From: a virus
Reading direction: 5' to 3' (one strand)
Length of the DNA: 30,357 nt
IMG/VR virus record: IMGVR_UViG_3300017771_000063
Span: 1-30,357 of that record
The notes beneath the pieces were generated by a model. The model was not told the origin of the DNA. It was given only the letters and a program-made list of their open reading frames with translations, and did not search any database. Both the position numbers and the translations under genes were made by a program. Of this stretch, positions 17,893 to 25,956 are shown one piece after another. Position 1 is the first letter of the stretch. Each line of letters starts with the position of its first letter.

Positions 17893-19125
17893 TTAGTGTT
17901 TTATCCATTTAGATTGACCTCTCATTACTTGAGTTATCTCTTCTATTTTAATATTAGATAATCTAATTTTAGCATTTCTTAATTTAGCACTTTTTTCTTT
18001 TCTTAATCTTTGCACTAGATACTCTGGTTGACCAGCTCTAGTTGATATTATATAATGTAGTATAGAAGAATAAAAAGCTTCTTCTGCTAACTTAGGAACT
18101 TTAGTGTCTTTGTCTAATGCAAGTCCATCAGATATATACTCTAGAACTATTAGCTTACCGTTTAGATTACTTGAAAAAGATATTTTACCTTCTCTGTAAT
18201 TCATATTAAACCAACCGTTTATTTGAGCATACTGTGGATCTATACCGTATTGTTGCCCCCAATTCCAAGATCCATTAATTCCATAATAATCTGCCCAATA
18301 GGCGTAGTCGTCCATTATTGTAGCAGAGCTTTGATTTATAAAACTATCGCTAGCAGTTTTCCATCTTTCTTCTGTTATAGAAGTTCCTTCTATATTTTCT
18401 CCAAAGTTATCTTGTGTTGGCACACCATCTGAATCCTGAACTGGATTTTCATATGGACTTATAGTTAAGTTGTTAGCCGGATATATAGGTCTTTTAACTC
18501 CGAAAGAATCTATCCAAGATACGTTTACATAATTAACATAGTCTTGAGGTAGAGCTAAATTTAAACTAGCTGGAATAGTAAGTTCTTGTGAATGAATACT
18601 TTTTAAAGTATCATAACTAAACTCTTGTAGAGATCTTTTAGCAAAAAATAATATATCAGATTTACTTGCTGTTTGAATTATTTTACCATCACCCACGTAT
18701 CCAACCATAAAGTTGTTTACTACATCATTTAAAGTTATATATTCATAGCCTCCGTAATTATCTTCAACAGTTTCTCCAAAAGCATCAAAGCCAGTTCCCG
18801 CAGCTATGTTGCCATATTTTCCACCATCAATTGTTTTTAATTGAACAACTATATAAGGAGTTGTAGCAAAAGGAGATACTGTAAATTTTACTATATTATT
18901 TGTTACCTTGTATCCGCTAATTATTTCGTCCCATGTTCCAGGTAATCCACTGCTACTTCCATATAATTTAAAATTATTTAAAGCGTAGTTTATATTTAAT
19001 GGATTTTCACTTCCAAAAACTAAATTTGTATCAAACGTAGTTGGGAAATCTAACTGATTAGCTACAGCTAAAAAAGGTTGTGCTCCTTGATAATATTGTT
19101 GATTTGTTTCTGTTAGTAAAGCCAT
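17893..19125 (-). CDS. head-tail adaptor/ring protein with N-terminal insertion (410 aa)
   Basis: From about residue 125 (GYEYITLNDVVNNFMVGYVG, then SDILFFAKRSLQEFSYDTLK, PASLNLALPQDYVNYVNVSW) the protein follows a structural family I recall from marine podoviruses and crAss-like phages, placed between capsid and nozzle and thought to form part of the portal-proximal ring stack. The C-terminal third is helical (KLAEEAFYSSILHYIIS, then a basic helix of RLRKEKSAKLRNAK). Residues 1-16 (MALLTETNQQYYQG) also fit that family, but about 105 beta-rich residues separate them from the rest, which looks like an inserted domain. It starts 3 nt after the upstream stop and ends 6 nt before the nozzle gene. 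Confidence 0.75.
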   Translation of the reverse strand: MALLTETNQQYYQGAQPFLAVANQLDFPTTFDTNLVFGSENPLNINYALNNFKLYGSSSGLPGTWDEIISGYKVTNNIVKFTVSPFATTPYIVVQLKTIDGGKYGNIAAGTGFDAFGETVEDNYGGYEYITLNDVVNNFMVGYVGDGKIIQTASKSDILFFAKRSLQEFSYDTLKSIHSQELTIPASLNLALPQDYVNYVNVSWIDSFGVKRPIYPANNLTISPYENPVQDSDGVPTQDNFGENIEGTSITEERWKTASDSFINQSSATIMDDYAYWADYYGINGSWNWGQQYGIDPQYAQINGWFNMNYREGKISFSSNLNGKLIVLEYISDGLALDKDTKVPKLAEEAFYSSILHYIISTRAGQPEYLVQRLRKEKSAKLRNAKIRLSNIKIEEITQVMRGQSKWIKH

Positions 19126-19128
19126 TTA

Positions 19129-19914
19129 TTAACTTTTTAAATTCATTTCGTTTTGCTGTATTTCATTGTCTGCTACAGCAATAATTTGTGGATTATTTAT
19201 TATAACTCCACAATATTTTAATATTCTAATAATAATATTAGTTTGCTCAGATATGTCTAGTTCAAAATTCAAAGATCCTAAAGGTTGAGTGTTTGGATTA
19301 TAAAGAGTAGGGTTATAAACAAATTGACCTACAGCACCAACAGAGTAACCCCAGTAAACATTAGAAGGTTTTATTAAAACATTTGCTGAAACTGAATCTG
19401 GATTTGGATATATTGCTAATGTAGAACTTGTATCAAAAGTTGCAATGTTTACATTTTTATTTATAACGTGAAGAGGATATAGTTTTGTTGGAGCAGTTAA
19501 TTTAGATCTAATTATTTTATTGTATTCTTTTTTAGTACAAAGCTCTGATATTGAATTTAATGTAGGGTTTTCACCTGATTGGCTGTAAGTTGCTATAACA
19601 CTTCCTATGTTATAAACAATATCAACGCTAGACCATAAGCCATCATTAGCGTCATATACATAATCAACGTCTTTTAAAAATGGATAAAGTTTGTATTCTG
19701 CGTCTTTAAACATATTAAAAAACTCAGTATCATTTTGAACGTTAGATTGATTTTTTCTAACTAGTTGATTAGCGTTAGCAAAATAATCTTGAAATATATC
19801 TAATTGAACTTGAGTAGCAAGGTTATTAAATTCATTTGGTTGAATATAACCTCTTTGCTCTTTATTCAGTAGATATAAAACAGTTGTATATACTTCGTTT
19901 ACGTTTACTGCCAT
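19129..19914 (-). CDS. head-tail adaptor, tail-tubular-A (gp11/gp4)-like (261 aa)
   Basis: The N-terminal helical region (VNEVYTTVLYLLNKEQRGYI, PNEFNNLATQVQLDIFQDYF) and helical C-terminus (NIIIRILKYCGVII followed by IQQNEMNLKS) flank a beta-rich middle, the layout of the small adaptor proteins (T7 gp11, P22 gp4 class) that dock below the portal. The NKEQRGYI...EFN motif is one I associate with ring proteins of marine and crAss-like phages; this is from memory. It lies after the capsid block and directly before the second ring protein. The leader contains the motif at 19963-19973 and a hairpin. The ATG at 19914 follows AAAAAATAAC with no Shine-Dalgarno sequence. Confidence 0.75.
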   Translation of the reverse strand: MAVNVNEVYTTVLYLLNKEQRGYIQPNEFNNLATQVQLDIFQDYFANANQLVRKNQSNVQNDTEFFNMFKDAEYKLYPFLKDVDYVYDANDGLWSSVDIVYNIGSVIATYSQSGENPTLNSISELCTKKEYNKIIRSKLTAPTKLYPLHVINKNVNIATFDTSSTLAIYPNPDSVSANVLIKPSNVYWGYSVGAVGQFVYNPTLYNPNTQPLGSLNFELDISEQTNIIIRILKYCGVIINNPQIIAVADNEIQQNEMNLKS

Positions 19915-19937
19915 GTTATTTTTTATTTATACTATAA

Positions 19938-19955
19938 AGGCGGCCGAAACCGCCT
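19938..19955 (-). terminator. GC hairpin after the 271-aa gene
   Basis: Six-bp stem AGGCGG/CCGCCT with a 6-nt loop, about 20 nt after the upstream stop and 24 nt before the next ATG. On the minus strand it is followed by TTTATAG, only a weak T-run. It could be a weak intrinsic terminator, an RNA-processing site or an mRNA-stabilising 3' end. It is the only compact GC-rich stem in this A/T leader. Confidence 0.5.
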
Positions 19956-19962
19956 ATATTAG

Positions 19963-19973
19963 TATCACTTGTT
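19963..19973 (-). promoter_or_regulatory. AACAAGTGATA motif copy 2
   Basis: AACAAGTGATA on the minus strand, directly after the stop of the 271-aa gene and 48 nt before the adaptor ATG, with the hairpin between them. It is identical over 11 bases to the copy at 12773-12783. Possible late promoter or regulatory element. Confidence 0.35.
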
Positions 19974-19974
19974 T

Positions 19975-20790
19975 TTATAGTTTTTTATCTATAGATTTAT
20001 AGATCTCAACACCTTCATCTGTTTTTAAGAAAGCAGCAAATGCCGAGTAAGGGTTTTCGTCAAAAGGTACGTTCATTAATTTTCTACCGTTTGATGCCCA
20101 AGTAAATGTTCTTTGATCGCCTGATAAATTAATTATCCCAGCCTCTGCAGCTCTAATAGCTACGTTTCTTAATTGAACATTGTCATCGTTAGCTAAATTC
20201 ATAAAAAGATTTGGATTATTTTTAGCAAAAAGCATTAAATCTCTTCTTAGTTCTTTAGAACTCATACTGCTAACTAAAGATCCTTTTTCAACTCTTAATA
20301 TAGCTTCAGCTTGATCTATCTCTATATTTCTAGCGGCATTTAATGCATCAATTTGAAGATCTAAATTATCTAATTCATCTTCAGCTTTTTCTATAGGATT
20401 AAACTCTTCATATATTCTACCTTTCAATGGGTGATATAAAGATAAAAGTTTTTGTAAATTTTGTTGTTGCTTTTGTACTTTTAAATCTCCATCTCTAAAC
20501 ATTATATGACCCAAAGTAACTTCACCTTTTTGTTCATCTACAAAAGAAGAGTCTTGATTTGTAGCATATCTAAGCTCTTTTTGTTTACCTGTTTTTTTAT
20601 CAAAATAAAGCAACGGATGCTTTTTAGTGTGTTTACCGGGAATAGTAAGTGTTAGAGGGTTTTTATTTCCTTTTAAATAATAAACTCTGTCTTTAATTTC
20701 CCACGTTGGTTTAGTGGGTTTAGGAGCAGTTTTTACTGCAACCTCCTGAGGTGCAACCTCAATAGTTTCTGCTGTAGCTTTTTTAGCCAT
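19975..20790 (-). CDS. capsid-associated protein of unknown function (271 aa)
   Basis: Not assigned to a known family. The N-terminus is Lys/Ala/Pro-rich and probably disordered (residues 1-30). It is followed by a small beta domain (VYYLKGNKNPLTLTIPG, then a Lys-rich loop around 55-70), a short region ending in a Gln-rich stretch (VQKQQQNLQKLL near 105-115), a long helical section (about 130-200) and a C-terminal globular part that includes NLSGDQRTFTWASNG. It follows the capsid gene across a terminator-like hairpin and precedes the adaptors. Decoration, head completion or scaffold roles would all fit. Its leader (TTTAATTTTATTATATT before ATG) closely resembles that of the scaffold gene. Confidence 0.8.
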   Translation of the reverse strand: MAKKATAETIEVAPQEVAVKTAPKPTKPTWEIKDRVYYLKGNKNPLTLTIPGKHTKKHPLLYFDKKTGKQKELRYATNQDSSFVDEQKGEVTLGHIMFRDGDLKVQKQQQNLQKLLSLYHPLKGRIYEEFNPIEKAEDELDNLDLQIDALNAARNIEIDQAEAILRVEKGSLVSSMSSKELRRDLMLFAKNNPNLFMNLANDDNVQLRNVAIRAAEAGIINLSGDQRTFTWASNGRKLMNVPFDENPYSAFAAFLKTDEGVEIYKSIDKKL

Positions 20791-20818
20791 AATATAATAA
20801 AATTAAATAGTTAATAAA

Positions 20819-20858
20819 AAATCCTAGGGCTACGCTCACTGTGTAGCCCATAGGATTT
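20819..20858 (-). terminator. intrinsic terminator/attenuator after the capsid gene
   Basis: Long hairpin 15 nt after the capsid stop: an 8-bp outer stem (AAATCCTA/TAGGATTT) and a 7-bp GC-rich inner stem (GGGCTAC/GTAGCCC) separated by a one-base bulge, with a 9-nt loop. On the minus strand the distal arm runs into GGATTTTTTATTAAC, giving a T-tract of six. This is a classical rho-independent layout; partial read-through would give an abundant capsid mRNA and less of the tail genes. Confidence 0.75.
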
Positions 20859-20872
20859 AATTTAAGAAGTAA

Positions 20873-22309
20873 TTATACTCCTTTGAATAATACAAAGTTG
20901 TTAGCAGCTTGTGTTACTAAACATCTTTCAGATAGGAAGTTTACTTCCATAGCATCCAGTGTAGATGTAAATGCACCACCAGCAGAACCAGTCAACCAAG
21001 ACTTCATACGACGATCATCAGCTTGTGAAGCTCTGTATCGTACGTGTAAGAAAGGTCTACGGATGTTAGTCCCTAAAACTTGGTCATAAACAGTTGATGT
21101 TCCAGCAGGCACTAATACGCCTTCAATTGAATTAACACCTACAATAGCACCACGAGTAGAAGCATCATTTAAGTATTTCCAATCTGTTTTATAGAAATCG
21201 TAAGATCCTCTACGGAAGCCACTAAATCCAAGATTTAATGCCATTTCCTCAGAGTTTTCAAATAAACCAAATGCAGTACCACCGGCAGTTCCACCAGAGA
21301 TTGCAGCAAGCATATCATCAAAATCAAGAGCTGTTTGTCTATTCAAGAATAACATGTTTTCTTCAATAGCGCCTTGAGTATCTAAGTTTTTCAAAATAGC
21401 ATCAAATTCATCTAGTCCAGCAGCAGCAGTAAATCCTACTTCTACATTTCCACGAGTTTGAATGGCAGAGAATAAACCTTGAGTACCAGGAAGCTTGTCA
21501 GTTTGAGTAGCTCCAGCTCCAGCATTTTGATTATATTCACCTTCTACCATAGCCATTTCTAAGTAATCTTCAAAACGTAAACGAGTTTCAGATTCAGCTT
21601 TTAAATACCATAAGTATCCAGATGTTCCATCTTCTGTAGCAACTTCTACCCATCCAATTTGTGCCATATCAGAACCAGATACAGTGTATTGGTTTCTAAT
21701 AATAACAGGTGAGTTAGAAAATTGTGTAAATGAAGGTGTAACACTTACCCTGTCTCCAGTTGCAATGCTAGATCCTTTTGCATAGTCAGAACCATACACA
21801 AAGATTTTAACATTACCACCAAGACCAGCAAAGAAAGTAGCACCTAAAGCAGCTCCGCTATAAGGCTGTACAGTTATAGCACCAGTTGCAGGAGCAGCCG
21901 TTGCGCCAGAAGCAGTTACTAAAGCTTTAGCTTCAATTCCAGAAGCTGGATCTAAAATAACGATAGTATCGTTTACAGATATTACATTAGTAATATTAGC
22001 TCCAACTGGAATAGTTAAAAGGTTTACAGCAGCACCAGCGCCTAATACTACGTTTTCATAAGAAATATGCAAACGGTTTTGTTCAGACCAAATTACTTGA
22101 TCAGATGTCATAGGCATTTCAGCGCCTACCATTCGTAAAAATCCAGATAACGTTCTGTTTCCATAACGCTCTACTTCTTGTTCGTAGATCTCTGGTAAGT
22201 ATTGTTGCGCAAAATCATTAGTGCCGTCGTTAAACTGCAAGTAATTTGATTGCAACAATTGTTGTTTTTGAGATGGGACTAACGACCCAAATTGAGGAGT
22301 TAAACTCAT
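20873..22309 (-). CDS. major capsid protein (478 aa)
   Basis: Major head protein. The N-terminal arm (QYLPEIYEQEVERYGNRTLS, then FLRMVGAEMPMTSDQVIWSE), a small beta/Ala-Gly-rich insertion domain (about residues 90-170), the helical core (RLRFEDYLEMAMVEGEYN) and the C-terminal segment (FYKTDWKYLNDASTRG, RRPFLHVRYRAS, DDRRMKSWLTGSAGG, FLSERCLVTQ) match a capsid family I know from marine podovirus-like and crAss-like phages, expected to have the HK97 fold. Position after portal and scaffold agrees. Its DNA is visibly less AT-biased than its neighbours, fitting high expression. The ATG is preceded by AAAAAATTTAAACAATT, with no Shine-Dalgarno sequence, and a strong hairpin follows the stop. Confidence 0.9.
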   Translation of the reverse strand: MSLTPQFGSLVPSQKQQLLQSNYLQFNDGTNDFAQQYLPEIYEQEVERYGNRTLSGFLRMVGAEMPMTSDQVIWSEQNRLHISYENVVLGAGAAVNLLTIPVGANITNVISVNDTIVILDPASGIEAKALVTASGATAAPATGAITVQPYSGAALGATFFAGLGGNVKIFVYGSDYAKGSSIATGDRVSVTPSFTQFSNSPVIIRNQYTVSGSDMAQIGWVEVATEDGTSGYLWYLKAESETRLRFEDYLEMAMVEGEYNQNAGAGATQTDKLPGTQGLFSAIQTRGNVEVGFTAAAGLDEFDAILKNLDTQGAIEENMLFLNRQTALDFDDMLAAISGGTAGGTAFGLFENSEEMALNLGFSGFRRGSYDFYKTDWKYLNDASTRGAIVGVNSIEGVLVPAGTSTVYDQVLGTNIRRPFLHVRYRASQADDRRMKSWLTGSAGGAFTSTLDAMEVNFLSERCLVTQAANNFVLFKGV

Positions 22310-22324
22310 AATTGTTTAAATTTT

Positions 22325-23536
22325 TTAGTTAAATTTTTTAGTTTTTATTTTAAGTCTTGTAGAGTCAGCGCCTGAAATAGCTCTAACTTTCATTCCGCCT
22401 ACAAATACATCTCCTTGAGAAGTCCTAGCTTTAGTGTCACTCAGGTTTTTTGATTTATTTATAACGTCTTTAACAGCGTCTGCTTTTCCTTGCTCATAAA
22501 AATGAGCGGCAATTTTATCTACATTACTAGCGGCATACATCGCCTTGTGATAACCAGCGTGATCATTAACGTTACCGTTACTATCAAGGAACTTCCCTAA
22601 TACGTTGTTAATGTTTGAATTGGTTTCAGCAATTTTTTCAGGATTTTGAATATTATATTTATATGTTTTTTCACCAACTTTTAAATCGAAACCTTCGAAA
22701 TTATTAGTAAAAAAACTTTTTGTTTGTTCTTTAAATTCTGAGTGTTGTTGCTCCACTATTTGTTGTTGCTCACTATATCTATTGAAAAAATCCATAGCTT
22801 TTTTTTGTTCCTGAGTAACGCCCGGTCTCAACTTGATCTCGTCGTAATACTTACTCTTTGTTTCTTCTAAAAAGTTTTTGGCTTTTGCAACTTCTTCTTT
22901 AAACGCAAGTTTCTTTTTGCGTATATCCTTATCTTCGTCCAAATCTACATCGTAATCAAAATCTTCTAATAGAAGATCGACGTCTGAATTATCTAAATAA
23001 GGTTTATTTTTTTTGTAATACTCTTTTATAAGAGTTCTATCGTCAATGCTAGAATAATCTGCATTTAAACGAGTATAATCTTCTATTGTTCCACCAGTTT
23101 CTTCCATAAATAAAACTAGCTTTTCAATGTTCTCCGGCAATGGTTTGCCTAATACTTTTTCATCTCTTATAGCTTCTTTAACTTCTGCTTCAACTTGTTT
23201 AACTTCAGCTTCTGTTACTTCTTTGATTGGAGAAAACCCTTCAGTAGTCTCGTTGGACTCTTGTACAGGTTCTCCCACCTCTGAGCTATCTCCGGATGGT
23301 TCTTCCACAGATACCTCCTTTGTTTCTCCGATTTGAATGGCATCTTTTTTTTCTTCTTGTTTTGGAATTGTTACTTTTTTAACATTTGGCTCTAATTCAA
23401 CCAATGGTTCTTTAGGATTTACGTTTATTTTAGTTACGTTATCCTTAGTTTCGTTTAATTTCTTAGGTGTTGTTTTCTTTTTTAACTTAAACTCACCTTC
23501 CTGCTTAACAGGTTCATTTGTTTTTACTTCTGACAT
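22325..23536 (-). CDS. scaffold-like protein (403 aa)
   Basis: Lies between portal and capsid, the usual scaffold position. The first 110 residues are low-complexity and charged, Lys-rich then Glu/Val/Ser-rich, and probably disordered. The middle is acidic and helical, with an Asp-rich stretch (DVDLLLEDFDYDVDLDEDKD near 185-205) and a helical section with EQQQIVEQQ. The C-terminus is basic (RLKIKTKKFN), a feature scaffolds often use to contact the capsid shell. No sequence motif proves the function; assignment rests on order, composition and size. The leader between portal stop and ATG is entirely A/T after ACG. Confidence 0.75.
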   Translation of the reverse strand: MSEVKTNEPVKQEGEFKLKKKTTPKKLNETKDNVTKINVNPKEPLVELEPNVKKVTIPKQEEKKDAIQIGETKEVSVEEPSGDSSEVGEPVQESNETTEGFSPIKEVTEAEVKQVEAEVKEAIRDEKVLGKPLPENIEKLVLFMEETGGTIEDYTRLNADYSSIDDRTLIKEYYKKNKPYLDNSDVDLLLEDFDYDVDLDEDKDIRKKKLAFKEEVAKAKNFLEETKSKYYDEIKLRPGVTQEQKKAMDFFNRYSEQQQIVEQQHSEFKEQTKSFFTNNFEGFDLKVGEKTYKYNIQNPEKIAETNSNINNVLGKFLDSNGNVNDHAGYHKAMYAASNVDKIAAHFYEQGKADAVKDVINKSKNLSDTKARTSQGDVFVGGMKVRAISGADSTRLKIKTKKFN

Positions 23537-23568
23537 AATATAATATAATTAAATAATTAAATAACGTT

Positions 23569-25956
23569 TTACATAAACGCGTTCATTTCAGCATCTGGCT
23601 GATTTTCAAAATCAATTGGTAAGCCATCATTATTTCTTTGGCTTATCATTTCACTTTGCTGCGTACCTTCCATTTTTATACGCTTGTCTTTTCTATCTTC
23701 TTTTTGTTGTTCTTTTTGAGACACGGTTTGAGACTCAACTTGTTTTAATTGAAGATCATAATTAAACTGCTGTTGCATCTCTAATTGTTTTAATTGAGAG
23801 GCAATTTCCATTTTCTCTATTTCCATTTGAGTTCTAGATCTTTCATACTGAACCTTTGAAGCTGATATAGCTTCTTGTTTTTGTACTTCTGCCATAGCTG
23901 TTTTCTCAGCTGTTTCAGCCTGTGCAGCACCTTGCGCTTGTATATTAGCTTGTTGATTTAATTGATCTTGAGCTAATTTAGCTTTACGTTTTATTTTAAG
24001 CATTTGATTAGCTAGTTTAAGATTTTTAATTTGTCTTAAATCTATTGCGTCTTCAAGATTTATACCGCCTTGCTGTATAGATGCCTGTATGTTTTGTTCT
24101 AGTTGAGCTCTTTCTTCTTCATCAGGTTCTAATTCTAAAAATATTCCAAAGTCATACAAATTTAAATTAATTACTTCTTCTAATGTATTGACATTAAATG
24201 TTGAAATTGAATTTTTTAAAGACTCAGCTGTTAAAGGAAAAGATAAAGCGTCAGCTATTTTTAAAGATATATTTTCTGCTATTTTTAAAGTTATATACAA
24301 ACTAGCTTGCTTAATATGTCTTGTTGCAACGTTAGAGGCGTTTGCTGCTAATTTTTGAAGTCCAACTAATGTTTGCTTATCAGGTGTACTACCATCTCTA
24401 GCTTCATTAAGACCTGTTACGTCACGTATCATTTGTAAATAATATTGATACGTAGTAATTAAGCTTTGTATTTTTGCACCACCGCTAGAGCCATTTAATT
24501 GTTGTATAGGAACTTTACCAGGATTGATATCTCCATCTTGCGTAAGAGATCTACCAACTATAGAACCAGTCTGAAAATACATGTTAAGAGCTTCAGCCGG
24601 ATTGTAATTAGTACCATTTCCAAGATCAACCTCAGCTAATCCGTCCATGTCTAAGTAAACTCCATCTGGAACCATTTTAGACATAACTTGCTGTAGTTTT
24701 AAATGAGTAAGTTGTATCATGTCTGCAAATCCAATACACTTGCTTACTATAGATTCTATTCTACCTTTGTACATTCTTGGAGCACAAATAGCGTAGTTCA
24801 TTTTAACTCTTGTAGTGTCTGACATAGGTCTAGACATATTCTCTGCTAAACCCCACTTTAACATTGTATTTGTTCCTAGTACTTTAGCGCCGCTGTATAA
24901 AACCTCTATTGATCTTGAAACTCTTTCAAAGTTTTCATTTTCAGGTGGATCAAATGTGTCTGGTTTTTCAATAGCCTTCATTAATCCTTGCTCTGTTTGT
25001 TTTATTTTAAATACTTGATTGTGATATGTTTTATAATCAAAGTACATAACTTGAACAGTGTTTTCATCGTAATTACCCCAACCAGTTATATATTGTCTAT
25101 TTCCTGGCATTTTTTGTATACGCTCTAATTCCTCTTGAGATATATTAGGAAATTCTTTTTTAAGTTCAGGTATTGTAATTGATTTTACTTCACCTACGTA
25201 ATATACGTCTTCAAAATTAGGATCTTCAGTATAAGAATAAACCATATAAGCAGGATCAACATAATCTATAGTTATTCCTTCAGCTGTGTTAAAATTTGTT
25301 TTACAAGCTGATATACCTATTGTTGTTAAGTCTAAGTTTATTCTTCGTTTTATTAAATCAAATTTATTTTGAGCAAACATACTAGAAATTGCTTCTTCTT
25401 CAGCTATTTCAATTGATTGCTTGTAACTTAATTGCATGTGCAGCTCTAACTCTTCTTTTGATTCAGGTAAAGTTCCTACATCAGTGCTTTGATATAGATC
25501 TACTCCAAGAGTTTGTTTTAAGTTTTCTAAATAGCTTTTAGCTATCATATCATTATAAAGCCTACTAGCGTATTGAGTTCTTTTTTTAACTGAATTAGGA
25601 TCTTGAGAATATGCTTTTATATCATATGCTTTTTGAGATATACCATTAGCTACTATGTCTACAAACTTAGATAAAATAGGAACTGGTTTCCAGTCTAAAT
25701 TAAGATAAGACAAATCACCATTAATAGATAATTCATCTTTATATTTTTGTATTGGCTGTTCGCCTCTAGCGTATAATCTTAATTGGTGAAAATTATTCCA
25801 ATTAGTTAAATATCTATTACCTCCGCTTCTGCCTTGATTAAACCACTCGCCTTCAATAGCTTGAGCAACTTGTCTGCCGTATTCAATACTAGCTTTTTCT
25901 AAGTCGCTAACTACTTGGCTTGGAAAAGCGCTATTGGTGTTAGTATATATACTCAT
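23569..25956 (-). CDS. portal protein (795 aa)
   Basis: Forms the dodecameric head-tail vertex. It starts at the ATG abutting the terminase stop (TAAATG). The central region has features typical of large podovirus portals: a hydrophobic/charged wing (KPVPILSKFVDIVANGISQK), MVYSYTEDPNFEDVYYVGE, and a stem-like helical region (MIQLTHLKLQQVMSKMVPDG, then MIRDVTGLNEARDG around residues 510-525). From about residue 640 the protein becomes a Gln/Lys/Glu-rich helical coil of some 120 residues, suggestive of a C-terminal barrel extending into the capsid, as in P22 gp1; the length also fits that class better than T7's (about 540 aa). Position directly after the large terminase supports the call. Confidence 0.88.
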   Translation of the reverse strand: MSIYTNTNSAFPSQVVSDLEKASIEYGRQVAQAIEGEWFNQGRSGGNRYLTNWNNFHQLRLYARGEQPIQKYKDELSINGDLSYLNLDWKPVPILSKFVDIVANGISQKAYDIKAYSQDPNSVKKRTQYASRLYNDMIAKSYLENLKQTLGVDLYQSTDVGTLPESKEELELHMQLSYKQSIEIAEEEAISSMFAQNKFDLIKRRINLDLTTIGISACKTNFNTAEGITIDYVDPAYMVYSYTEDPNFEDVYYVGEVKSITIPELKKEFPNISQEELERIQKMPGNRQYITGWGNYDENTVQVMYFDYKTYHNQVFKIKQTEQGLMKAIEKPDTFDPPENENFERVSRSIEVLYSGAKVLGTNTMLKWGLAENMSRPMSDTTRVKMNYAICAPRMYKGRIESIVSKCIGFADMIQLTHLKLQQVMSKMVPDGVYLDMDGLAEVDLGNGTNYNPAEALNMYFQTGSIVGRSLTQDGDINPGKVPIQQLNGSSGGAKIQSLITTYQYYLQMIRDVTGLNEARDGSTPDKQTLVGLQKLAANASNVATRHIKQASLYITLKIAENISLKIADALSFPLTAESLKNSISTFNVNTLEEVINLNLYDFGIFLELEPDEEERAQLEQNIQASIQQGGINLEDAIDLRQIKNLKLANQMLKIKRKAKLAQDQLNQQANIQAQGAAQAETAEKTAMAEVQKQEAISASKVQYERSRTQMEIEKMEIASQLKQLEMQQQFNYDLQLKQVESQTVSQKEQQKEDRKDKRIKMEGTQQSEMISQRNNDGLPIDFENQPDAEMNAFM

